Assembly: GCA_034698045.1 (NCBI GenBank)
Contig: JAQGAU010000841.1
Span: forward strand, 1-23,306
Reading direction: 5' to 3'
Source: Paramacrobiotus richtersi
Lineage: Eukaryota; Tardigrada; Eutardigrada; Parachela; Macrobiotidae
DNA: 23,306 bases
Below, in pieces: positions 9,569 to 17,004 of the stretch. The position numbers were made by a program, and so were the translations under genes. Under the pieces are notes generated by a model, which searched no databases, was not told where the DNA came from, and was given only the letters and a program-made list of their open reading frames with translations. Within the stretch, counting starts at the first letter, position 1; every line of letters starts with the position of its first letter.

Positions 9569-10493
9569 TTAGTGAAAGTACTGCGTCGGGCGGAAATGCA
9601 GTTTCACCAATGATTTTCCTGTTCGGAAAATAGCGGTGTCGCCCAGATCTGTGGCGATGTTAATATCGATAGTATCCAGATGGTTGTAAAGAACTGGTAA
9701 ATAGTGCGCATCCTCGAAACGTTCTGACACGATCTCAAAACGTGGCACGCGTGCTTTAATGGGAAGGCTCGCAAAAGCTGCAGAGTTTCGTGTCCAACAA
9801 TGTTGTAGTCCTGTTGGTTACAATAAACGAAAATAAACTGATTTCGGATATGCATGTTGACCGGTTTGTCAGCAGTCAAACTGAAAGCAGTCTAAAAGTC
9901 CTTTTCGCATTAGAGCTTTCATTTGATCCGCCTGCGAGGTTGACTTTCCCGATATGTTTGTTTCCTTCGTCAACACAGTGCTGTACGCTTCGCAAGCAGC
10001 TGCAGAGGATCTTCGGTGCCTAAGTCCAAGCATACGGCCTAAATGCACCGAACCAGCAGGATATTGCAAAAACATTCGGGTACTAGAAAACTGAACCTTG
10101 AGTTTTGGCTCTGTTGGCACTGCGACGAGCTGGAACGCTTTCTTAGAGGCACTTTGTTCTTGAAAATCTTTAGCATTGGACTTTTTTCATTATTCAGACT
10201 GATAAGATCGTTTTCTGATAAATCCCAGCTGGTACAAATACTGTGTCGCGCTCAGTGGAAAACACGCCATGATCGTTCAACGATACAACCTGGTCCACGT
10301 AGAGTTTCTTATCCTTCGGGAGATTGCACATTGAACTGGGGTATTGGATTTCCGCAAGGGCCATCGCCCATAATCCAGGGAGAGTGATGGGCGTTTAAGC
10401 TTGGTAGCCCATTCGGCTGCACTATGTTGCTAATGGGTATGATTGCATACATGCGTCTGATGGAAGAGTAACGTAAAAACTGTTATGTGTCAT
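9569..10493 (-). pseudogene. Polinton penton (minor capsid) protein, frameshifted
   Basis: It would form the single-jelly-roll penton at capsid vertices. ATG at 10493 opens FYVTLPSDA, matching the start of Polinton minor capsid proteins, but a TAG follows within 30 codons. Another frame holds WAMALAEIQYPSS (about 10370-10330), the family's Trp...Leu-x-Glu-Ile-x-Tyr-Pro hallmark. Further frames hold FIFVYCNQQDYNIVGHETLQ then LLRAFP (9840-9755) and, after a shift near 9750, a C-terminal segment with HYLPVLYNHLD, IATDLGD and LHFRPTQYFH ending at TAA 9569-9571. Total span about 308 codons, the usual length. The start overlaps the integrase end by 11 bp, a sign of compact viral organisation. At least four breaks make it a pseudogene. 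Confidence 0.85.
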
Positions 10494-11215
10494 GGCGAAC
10501 ACGGCTCAACTCGGCTTCATAATATTTTTCGCGGATTAGGTCACCGGCTTCGTCTAGCAGCTCGTACACCGGCCCTGGCCGCTGTTCTAACACCTTGCTA
10601 ACAGTGTGAACCTCATCCTTAAATGTTGTGTCGTAGCCTTTTTCGAATAGTTTTTTATCAGTTGCGACCCGGACGGTGTCCCCGACCTCGTAGCGTGGTT
10701 TCCTTCGCTTTCCCGTCAACAAATCAGCGTAGAATTTGTTGAAAACAGCCAGCGAATTGCTTTCATCGACGTGGTCGGGTGGCTGGCCGTGGGATGTCTG
10801 GATTGCGGCGTTACTGCTGTTACGAGTTCGTCGAGGCGGTCCCAATAGACCTTGGATTTTGTAGCGAAATCAGCGCCAAATAAGATTTTTTCAGGTTCTT
10901 GATTCCGTTTCCAGCGAGCGAGGCTTTAATTGCTTTGTTTTCACTTGAAAACAGGATTATTTGATGCTACCTGTAACAATTTTTTTGACATCTTTGTTAT
11001 CGAATTCCAGACCCCTGTCAGCGTGTAGCTTTTCGGGATCACCTAGGGCTGTGAACGCTTTTTTGACCCTCGTTTCACTTCCGCTCCAGTTTTATTCTTT
11101 AGAAATTTGGCAATTCACTTTTTTGATGAACACGTCCATGACGAACGAGATCCAGCGGTAGCCTGGGCGTTGCAAATTTTGAACGTGTCCGCCGGTACCA
11201 AGAAATGTACTTCAG
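10483..11215 (-). pseudogene. int: Polinton retroviral-type integrase, broken, N-terminus missing
   Basis: DDE-type integrases of Polintons insert the element with 6-bp target duplications. GYRWISFVMDVF holds the first catalytic Asp (codon 11134-11136), followed by a stop. Another frame has LHADRGLEF with the second Asp (11017-11019). The catalytic Glu region is scrambled by shifts near 10950-10870, and I could not place it. The final frame (10845-10483) is intact and carries the C-terminal chromodomain-like part: PRYEVGDTVRVATDKKLF, GYDTTFKDEVHTVSKVL, VYELLDEAGDLIREKYY. The HHCC zinc domain is absent: homology stops next to the fold-back element at 11242, so its insertion or a deletion there removed it. 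The end overlaps the penton start by 11 bp. Confidence 0.88.
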
Positions 11216-11241
11216 GTTTCATCGTAATAGCGCTTCATTGA

Positions 11242-11761
11242 CAAGGGAACCATTTTGGGCCCCAGATTCCAAAAAATCCGAAACTTTTTATGTGGATACA
11301 GGACATTTAGCTGAACATGAAAAAAATAGTTTTGGCTGCTGTGAAGCAGCTGGGCCTCTGGGGGGCAGTTCTCGTAGACAATGTATGCTAAACGCCATGT
11401 ATACTGTGCAACCAGACAGCATGGCCTGTTTCAGTCCTTTTTTGACCGGGAGCCGCTTAGCTCACCAATCATTAGTTTTTGATTGTTCAATCTTTAATTT
11501 TTTTAGTTGCAAATGGTAAGCTAATCTGGTCAGAAGGAATCGCAGCTGACGTGCAATCATATGGTTGCACAGCATGCCACTGCATAATATTACTGTATAG
11601 CATACCTACATATAGTATACATTGTCTACGAGGATTGCCCCCCAAAGGCCCAGCTGCTTCACAGCAGCCAAAACTATTTTTTTCATGCTCAGCTAGGTGT
11701 CCTGTATCCGCATAAAAAGTTTCGGATTTTTCTGAACTTGGGGCCCAAAATAGTTCCCTTG
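11242..11761. mobile_element. Fold-back / MITE-like element inserted in the Polinton
   Basis: Inverted arms of about 160 bp: 11242-11400 on the plus strand matches the reverse complement of 11600-11761. Ends are CAAGGGAAC and GTTCCCTTG. Shared inner words include TTTTGGGCCCC, AAATCCGAAACTTTTTATG, GATACAGGACA and AAAAATAGTTTTGGCTGCTG. The arms are roughly 90% alike by eye, so the element is younger than the genes it interrupts. The central 200 bases hold no gene. I see no certain target duplication. It separates the small basic protein gene from the integrase remnant. Confidence 0.85.
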
Positions 11762-12071
11762 CGAGTACTGCTGCCAGAATAGGCAATACGGCTGGTAAAA
11801 ATCCACCGCGCTGTACTGATAACTTCTTTTCCTACCTGACTGGATATTTTCTTAAGCCAAGCAGCTTGAATAGGCGTCCCCATCGCTGGCAGACTCTAAG
11901 TTGGGAACTGTTCAACGGGACTGATTTTTTAACCAGGTTTAGACACATTTCCTCGAAGCAACGCAATTGCTTTTTAGACAGATGTTCAATGAGAATCCGA
12001 CGCTGCCTTCGCTTGGACATTTTTAACGTTATCAGGAATGGCGCGAAATCCTTCGTAGTATGATCACACAT
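11762..12071 (-). pseudogene. Small basic Polinton protein, cut by the fold-back element
   Basis: ATG at 12071 overlaps the ATPase stop by 8 bp. A second ATG, 17 codons in, stands before SKRRQRRILIEHLSKKQL and may be the real start. The protein is rich in Lys and Arg, with a helical middle (CFEEMCLNLVKK) and a VPLNSSQLR segment. An in-frame TAG follows KYPVR at 11834-11832. Beyond it the same frame continues with RGGFLPAVLPILAAVLA and is then ended by the fold-back insertion. A basic helical body followed by a Gly-Gly-Phe and a hydrophobic tail is the plan of a small conserved protein of Polintons and adintoviruses. Role unproven; a core or membrane-active virion protein is likely. Broken by one stop and by the insertion. 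Confidence 0.6.
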
Positions 12072-12751
12072 TTTTGGGTAGCTTTGCTACATGAGGATCA
12101 ATGCAGACTGTAGCAATCTCACGCGGTAAAACGTGTGATCGTATCCTTGAATAGAGTGGTGTGTCTGCTTTCACGTCCAAACCCATTGGCTGAAATAGCT
12201 CGCGGCAGATCTGTTCGTACGATCCAGGTAGATGCCTCAAGCCAGTCTGACGTTCGAGAACCTTTATCTGATTGGTGTCGCGAACATTATTAAAAATAAT
12301 GAAATATTGTGCATTAAGGTGCACGTCGCGCATAGCTGCACCGTGTTTAAAGAGATTATTGAAAAGGAAAAACACAGACAGGTTTTTAGGGTACACCTTT
12401 TGTGTACAAAGCTTGACGATTCGCTCATTTCTTATAAACGTCACGTCATCCAGCATGAGGAGTGTGTCATTCTTTCCATCAAAATAGTCGTGATCTTCGA
12501 TGATGTCAGAAATATTTTTAATGAATTCGATGGGTTCAGTTTTTGCCAGCTGCTCGTACGCCGGCTGCCATTCACCATATACGAACACCACGCGTTTGAT
12601 TTTTTTGTCAAATACTTTGTCTCAATTGGCCATGAGTCTGCAGACATTAAGTAGTCTTTCCTGACGTAGTAAGCCCAATTACTAACGTTGATGCGGTTAC
12701 GCGGAGGCGTGTCTCAAACTCTGTCTGTGGATATATATTTGATAACGCCAT
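12064..12751 (-). pseudogene. Polinton genome-packaging ATPase (FtsK/HerA type), frameshifted
   Basis: The packaging ATPase pumps element DNA into capsids. ATG at 12751 starts a frame with Walker A (GLTTSGKTT, 12676-12650), ended by TAA at 12647-12649. After at least two shifts near 12645 and 12605, a long frame (12591-12064) carries VYGEWQPAYEQL, Walker B TLLMLDD (about 12465-12445), then YPKNLSVFFLFNNLF, LNAQYFIIFNN and RDTNQIKVLERQTG. This is the characteristic string of Polinton/adintovirus ATPases, with the Arg-Asp-x-x-Gln motif. Total about 229 codons, a normal length. The usual bulk between Walker A and Walker B is partly degraded. It starts 24 bp from a divergent plus-strand gene and overlaps the next minus-strand gene by 8 bp. 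Confidence 0.9.
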
Positions 12752-12775
12752 TCTGCACAGATTCGGTCAGTCGCA
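12752..12775. promoter_or_regulatory. 24-bp divergent start region
   Basis: The ATG of the ATPase (minus, 12751) and the ATG of the plus-strand gene (12776) are only 24 bp apart, so both leaders must overlap the opposite gene. ATATATATTT at 12731-12740 lies inside the ATPase start, upstream of the plus-strand ATG, and could act as a TATA-like element. That reading is inference. Confidence 0.35.
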
Positions 12776-13294
12776 ATGAATCCTGACAGACGCGCAGTTG
12801 TTCTCGATATTGACTGGGTTTTCACAGCTGGCCGGCGACAGATAGAGGAATTTGCGTTTTTTGACTGTGTGAGCGGTCTTCAAAAGTGTTACAATTTCAC
12901 GTTCTTGCCAACCCTTAATAACTATTGGGATCCTTTGATCAATCAGTTCCGCCATTCACGTGGTTTAAATTGAAATTCTCGAGGAGACTTTTCGTATTCA
13001 AGTGTCGTTTCCGCAGTACAGGACCTGTTCAGTCAGTTTTCTGTGCGCCCAAGTGATCTGCTGTTTCATACTAGCGTACGCCGACCCAAGAAATGCTCGA
13101 GCCCGGAGCAGTTTTTACACGACGTGTTCAATCTGAAAGACCTCTGGTGCCCAAAATACCATACGTTGTCAAATCGTCCACAAACACCGCTGTACAGAGT
13201 TGCATCTTTTGCGAATTGGCTCAATGGCCAGCATTACGAACGTAATTACGACGGCCAAGCTAGGGTGCCCCCTCAACTTGAAGGACCTAAGTGA
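12776..13294 (+). pseudogene. Possible nuclease-like Polinton-linked protein, one stop codon
   Basis: A single frame from ATG 12776 to TGA 13292-13294 (172 codons) is interrupted only by TGA at 12971-12973. The N-terminus AVVLDIDWVF...IEEFAFFD, then TFLPT, then a segment with a His/Arg-Gly-x-Asn pattern (RHSRGLN) before the stop, resembles a family of uncharacterised proteins common in arthropod and other invertebrate genomes and some Polintons. In those a Trp usually follows, so TGG to TGA is the likely lesion. An Asp-rich first strand hints at an RNase H-like or DEDD exonuclease fold, but I cannot assign catalytic residues. The C-terminal half has LWCPKYH, a conserved-looking SFANWLNG and few other landmarks. 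Its end overlaps the TBP-like gene by 71 bp in another frame, as in compact viral genomes. Confidence 0.45.
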
Positions 13295-13770
13295 GCGTGA
13301 TCCCTTAGCCCACTATGCCCCAGAACGATTTTCAGGACATCCAATGCGTTATATCAAACCAAAATCTCATTGCCAACTCTATTCCAACGGCAAAATAACC
13401 ATTACCGGTCTGCGTTCTGTTATCGACACCAAAAAACTTTTTCGCAAATTTTGCCGATGTTTGTTAAAAAACTGGGATACTACCCAATCGTGACTGACTA
13501 TTGGATTGTAAATATTCTGGCTACCTACGTTCTTGGCCAATCTCTACCCTAGACCACATAACCGAACCTCAGGGAGCAGAATTGGAACCGGAAATATTTC
13601 CAACCATGCGTGTTCGCCTAATGAACTGTACTGCTATGTTGTTTCACACCGGCAAAATCTATTTTTTAGGAGCCCGTAGCTTTGTCATTACTGAAGAATC
13701 CTTAGCAGAATTATTGCACTTGATTAAACAGCACACAGCGTACATTACTGTTGACGACTTTGCGATATGA
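13224..13770 (+). pseudogene. TATA-binding-protein (TBP) homologue carried by the Polinton, two frame breaks
   Basis: TBP is the saddle-shaped factor that binds TATA boxes to start transcription. From ATG 13224 the frame gives ITNVITTAKLGCPLNL, then YAPERFSG, then QLYSNGKITITG, matching TBP repeat 1 (xxNxVATxxLGCxLxL, PxRF, FSSGKxxxTG). Shifts near 13466-13472 and 13545-13552 lead to a linker and repeat 2: LEPEIFP, AMLFHTGKIYFLGAR, and a closing helix. Both direct repeats are present in order, with a total near 183 codons, the size of the TBP core. Of the four DNA-wedging Phe positions, three are kept (RF, IF, LF) and one is Tyr (LYSNGK). Identity to cellular TBP is low. Its overlap with the gene before it and its position in the cluster argue that it belonged to the element. 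A host TBP retrocopy is the alternative. Confidence 0.82.
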
Positions 13771-14022
13771 GGATGGTTCTGTAGGACTCGTTTAAATGAA
13801 AATTCACTTGAAGATGCTTTCGGCAACGAACTTGTATTCGTAGGTCGTCGAGTTCCTCGGGGACCCCGCCTCGTTCCTAACCCGTTCAGAATTCAAGCTC
13901 CCCTTGCGTTGATTGTCACCGTGCTGAGTGTAGGAAATCAACCATTTCATGTTTACTCTCCGTTGCGTCCTGCATTCCTATATTCACCGACACATTCCTG
14001 TTCGTCATGGTCGACCCACATT
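13771..14022 (+). other. Open frame continuing after the TBP-like stop
   Basis: The frame that encodes TBP repeat 2 stays open for 83 codons past its TGA. The peptide begins GWFCRTRLNENSLEDAFGNE and later has RRVPRGPRLVPNPF. I recognise no domain. It may be a C-terminal extension made continuous by loss of the stop, or the degraded start of the finger protein that follows in another frame. Confidence 0.3.
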
Positions 14023-14134
14023 TAACGGTGCTGACTATGGCTGTTTGTGCGGCTTCCGCACAGCATACCGGGCGGAAGCGTACGGGCATGCGCTAATTCG
14101 TCACTTCCTTCGGGCTTTAGTTCAACCTAGCTAG
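13949..14134 (+). pseudogene. CxC-type zinc finger fragment 1
   Basis: The frame holds YGCLCG, 11 residues, then H-ALIR-H (Cys 32 and 34, His 47 and 52 counted from the first Met). This C-x-C-G-x11-H-x4-H spacing is unusual: ordinary C2H2 fingers have two residues between the cysteines. The same spacing recurs in the next fragment, in the same frame. No function is known to me. The likely role is nucleic-acid binding. Ends at TAG. Confidence 0.45.
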
Positions 14135-14234
14135 TTCGGTGGTTAACTCAAGGCTAATATTACGTTAAGGCGTGAACTAATTAATTTAATTTATTTATTT
14201 AATAATTACATTATTTGTTGTTTATTTTTCTTAG
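14135..14234 (+). other. AT-rich, intron-like spacer
   Basis: An AT-rich stretch (AATTTAATTTATTTATTTAAT) ends in TTTATTTTTCTTAG at 14234, a good pyrimidine tract and 3' splice acceptor. It separates two frames that carry matching zinc fingers in the same phase. A GT near 14139 could be a donor, but a TAG lies just before it. Either a real intron with a damaged 5' exon, or non-coding DNA between two genes. Confidence 0.35.
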
Positions 14235-14236
14235 GC

Positions 14237-14458
14237 TCCGCACCACGCCATGAGGACGAGCATTCCATGTGGTACAGCATTGATGAGGAAGAGTTCATCA
14301 TTCGTCGCGGATTCCAGGTGCTACGTTGTGCATTGTTAATGTTGGTAGTGACTAACGGGGTTTACAGCTGCGCTTGCGGACATACTGATCAGAATCTTGT
14401 GGAAGTTTACTTGCATGTGTACGAGATTCATTTTTGTCCGGGTGTTGGTGGTGGTTAG
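14237..14458 (+). pseudogene. CxC-type zinc finger fragment 2
   Basis: From just after the acceptor-like TTAG, an open frame runs to TAG at 14456-14458. It is acidic at first (HEDEHS, DEEEF), then has a short hydrophobic stretch (CALLMLVV), then YSCACG, 11 residues, H-VYEI-H. The cysteine/histidine spacing is identical to fragment 1. It may be the second exon of one two-finger protein or a neighbouring paralogue. Family unknown. Confidence 0.45.
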
Positions 14459-14504
14459 TCAAATCATACTAAAACGTGCCATGGAATGAACAATAAATTC
14501 TGCG

Positions 14505-14861
14505 TTGAGTCAGACAGTTCGGAACAGCTCAGCTAACACTGTAATGAGTCAGGTGTCGGTTTCAGTAGAGCCGGTGTCGGTTAATACAAAGGAAAGTCGT
14601 ACAGGACTCTTCAATAAGCACTCTCATTACTACTCACATGCGATTATTTGTGTATTTGTATTTCTCGTTGCACTGTCTGAAAGCTTCCGAAATCTTACTA
14701 TCGACGACACCTAGGATTGGATTGACCACGCGTGCATAGCGGTTTCAAGGAGATCCGTGTTTAATGATGTTCAGATGCTGTTATTGATTGAACAGTTCCG
14801 ACACGTCGCTAAAGCTTTGAAAACACCAGATTTCACGAACGGTCGATTTGGAGCTACAAAA
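14505..14861 (+). pseudogene. Last Polinton-region frame, one in-frame TAG, family unknown
   Basis: A single plus-strand frame runs 14505-14861, interrupted only by TAG at 14712-14714. The first half is rich in Ser and Val, then has a hydrophobic segment AIICVFVFLVALS (about residues 46-58), which could be a membrane segment. The second half is helical and ends with KTPDFTNGRFGATK. The Phe-x-x-Gly-Arg/Lys-Phe-Gly-Ala string also occurs in D-aminoacyl-tRNA deacylases, but nothing else supports that assignment. Continuous open sequence on both sides of one stop suggests a young lesion in a once-real gene. Confidence 0.35.
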
Positions 14862-14879
14862 TAACCTGTCGCACGCATC

Positions 14880-15149
14880 CTGCTACATACATTGAAAATT
14901 GTCAAATTGAGACGTTTTACTCACTAAAAGTGTTTTTTTTCACAACACCTTGGATCAAATACGATTTATTTTCATCATGCTTTGTCGTGTTGGCTGCGTT
15001 AGCGGAAACCAAACTTACGTGATACAAGCCCAAACAGTCCTGGATCGAATCTAATCCGGCTAGATCGTGATTAGCATTAACGGCTTGCGGATGATTGTAT
15101 GACGAAAGTAGAACCATTTGTCAGTACACTGGTGAAGTTCTCACGCTGC
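14880..15149. other. No gene seen
   Basis: No conserved motif. A minus-strand frame of 66 codons (15117-14917) has no recognisable domain. Recognisable Polinton content ends to the left, and the repeat copy begins to the right. Confidence 0.3.
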
Positions 15150-15370
15150 AACCCAGTATTTCGGCTAGTTCGAGCACGATGATTAGATGCGTAGGCATTC
15201 GATCGGCATTATAACGCTGCACCAGGCGATATTTTTTGGTTGCAATAAGTTGAGAGCAGACGCGATAAAAGATAGAAAACACATAGCACTTTAGATGTGC
15301 ATGATGGAATGGTGCTCCTCGCATTTGAGTATCTGTGTTTCATCGCAACTAAAGGATGATTAATGCATTG
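15150..15370 (+). repeat. Module M1, copy 2, left part
   Basis: Matches 20455-20670 in direct orientation: GAGCACGATGATTAGAT, CGGTATTATAACGCTG or CGGCATTATAACGCTG, AAAAGATAGA(A/G)AACACATAGC, TGTGCATGATGG, ATCTGTGTTTCATCGCAA. Homology stops abruptly at GCATTG (15365-15370) and resumes at 16491. Confidence 0.85.
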
Positions 15371-15463
15371 ATTACATATTTCTTTAGCACTTGCCCGAAA
15401 ACATTGTTTACACGATAAAATTCCAAAAACTAAATAACAAAAATCTGTCCTAGTTAGTACGCT

Positions 15464-15481
15464 AAAAAAAAAAAAAAAAAC
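15464..15481 (+). repeat. Poly(A) tract
   Basis: An 18-base uninterrupted A run following CGCT. It may be the tail of a retroposed plus-strand transcript or a simple mononucleotide repeat. Confidence 0.9.
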
Positions 15482-15553
15482 AGTAGTCAAAATCGGACTA
15501 ACATTACCCCGCATGATTTCCATGCTTGAGCGCTGAAGCAAGAAAAAGGTTGA

Positions 15554-16250
15554 TCAGCGCTCTCCTGTCCGTAACAACAACTGTTTACCGATTTCCTTAA
15601 ACAAAACAACTGCGGACTCCCACCACATCCCAATAGACTCGCAAGCCAACGGAACAAAAACACAACGATCCTGAACTGTACGATAGTGGTGCTTCTTTTT
15701 CATGGCTGCCTCTTCAGCAGCTGCTCTGGTGCTTTCAGACATCGCGTTGATGTACGTATTGCAAACGGTATCCCGAATCGTAAAACCCCAAACCTGAGGT
15801 TGCCCTCAAATCGAGCTCATCGGAGTAGCCCTATCCGGCCGCGTACCATGCTCGCAAGCAAAACCAGCTGGCCCTGAATAGGATTCCACACCGCGTTACA
15901 GAGAGCGCGCAGTGTCACATCGTTCACACTTTGTTATGTCTCTGCTTCCATAATGCGCTGGCTTTTCTGCACGATAGTCGATGGAGACTATCCTCTGCAA
16001 CCACAATTAGTACACGTGTTGCTCAACCAGTTTTGCACCCAGCGACATTCCAACACCAATACGAAAGCTAGGATCATCAGCGAGTTTTCGAACAACTTCG
16101 ACGGTAACGCATTTAGCCATCCTCCGGCATACTTTGAACTAACCGCTCTCAACCGTGCCTTCGTTGGGCTAGTAAATGCCGTTTCAAACAACGACCGTAC
16201 CTGACTCTTCAATACTGCAGTATCCCAACGCACTGGTGTACCCTCGCCAG
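15554..16250 (-). pseudogene. LINE reverse transcriptase polyprotein, C-terminal fragment, broken
   Basis: The minus-strand frame 16233-15988 has KARLRAVSSKYAGGWLNALP followed downstream by CTNCGC. This is the typical region after the reverse transcriptase core in a LINE group abundant in ticks, molluscs and cnidarians, where WLxALP precedes a C-x-CG...H...C knuckle. After frame breaks (about 15980-15750) the last frame (15742-15554) has STRAAAEEAAMKKKHHYRT, then VFVPLACESIGMWW and LFKEIGKQL. These match the A-A-E-A-x-x-x-K-x-x-K-Y, F-x-P-x-A-x-E-T-x-G and F-L-x-x-L-G-R-R-L signature of the C-terminal endonuclease-like domain in those proteins. The reverse transcriptase core itself is absent. 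Dead fragment. Confidence 0.75.
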
Positions 16251-16260
16251 TTTTAAGGAC

Positions 16261-16490
16261 GCCTCATCGCATCCGCTGGTCACTTTCCAGCAGTCCATGG
16301 TAACTTGTGTGGTCACACTTCCACGGTCCCACACTCACAGTCCATGGTCATGGTCTGGACGAATGCACGGAGCTAAAAGGGTGCACAAGCTAGCACATTC
16401 CCCCGACGGACACCAAGACCGCCTCGTTAAACCGGAAATCACCTGCAGGTAGACTGGGCTCACCATTCGGGTGTTGGTTGTCTCAAGGGC
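16261..16490. other. Rest of the insertion, no gene seen
   Basis: Contains two copies of CAGTCCATGGT (near 16291 and 16341) and TGGTCATGGTCTGG but no coding pattern. Relatively GC-rich compared with the flanks. Confidence 0.3.
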
Positions 16491-16800
16491 CATTGTTTAC
16501 CGACGCGTTCGACTTGAGTAGGGCGTACACACTATAGACGTGCTGTCTGTCTGGCCAGTTGTACTTAAAACCAGACCGCTGTTTGCTGGTGTTATTTGGG
16601 ATTTGAGCACTTCGCCCTGCGTCCTTAACCGGCAGTAGATGCCGCTTCAGTGCATACCTCCATCAGGTGCACATTTTCATAACGCTGTGTAAATGCAGCG
16701 CAGCTCGCCGCGAATTGGGAATTTTCTCAAACGTATGCATACTGTATAGCTTCAATTGTGTTTGATTACGCGAGTTCGGCATGCTGATATAGTGGACAAG
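16491..16800 (+). repeat. Module M1, copy 2, right part
   Basis: Continues the repeat interrupted at 15370. CATTGTTTACCGA, TATAGACGTGCTG or TATAGACGTGCTT, TGTCTGGCCA, TTAAAACCAGAC, GCTGGTGTTATTTG, CATAACGCTGTGTA, CTCGCCGCGAATTGG and TGTATAGCTTCA agree with 20667-20975 and, less well, with 5820-6115. Confidence 0.85.
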
Positions 16801-17004
16801 AGCAAGGAGTAATCAATCAAAAATGTACACGTTGTAAGAATAAACTTTATTATTTGAACTTAATTCAGCATGTTCTGTTTTCAGGAAACGCAGTGGTAAG
16901 CTTTGTGTAAGCTGGGTTGTTTTTGATCGGAGTCATTCGGGGAGCTGTGGAAAAGAGAACCCGCGTAAAGTTGTTGATTCGTGTTTGTTCTTCTTGATTA
17001 TGGA

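Larger units (their letters stand above)
15371..16490. mobile_element. 1.12-kb insertion within repeat M1 carrying LINE remnants
   Basis: The repeat copy is interrupted exactly between CATTG at 15366-15370 and CATTG at 16491-16495. The uninterrupted copies have one GCATTGTTTACCGA here. The insertion contains the LINE coding fragment and an A18 tract (15464-15481). The tract is on the plus strand and so cannot be the tail of the minus-strand LINE, suggesting a composite or nested insertion. The 5-bp flanking repeat may be a target duplication. Confidence 0.7.

Noticed and set aside
10043-10387. 114-codon plus-strand frame
   Set aside because: Antisense to the penton gene, whose Trp...EIQYP motif lies on the minus strand.
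11205-11519. 104-codon frame and its minus-strand twin at 11487-11786
   Set aside because: The shared peptide comes from the inverted arms of the fold-back element, not from a gene.
12232-12654. 140-codon plus-strand frame
   Set aside because: Antisense shadow of the packaging ATPase; the minus strand has Walker B and the RDxxQ motif.
14800-14861. D-aminoacyl-tRNA deacylase
   Set aside because: Only the short GRFGA-like motif fits; the rest of the family pattern is absent.
15464-15481. Poly(A) as tail of the LINE fragment
   Set aside because: The LINE fragment is on the minus strand, so its tail would read as T on the plus strand.
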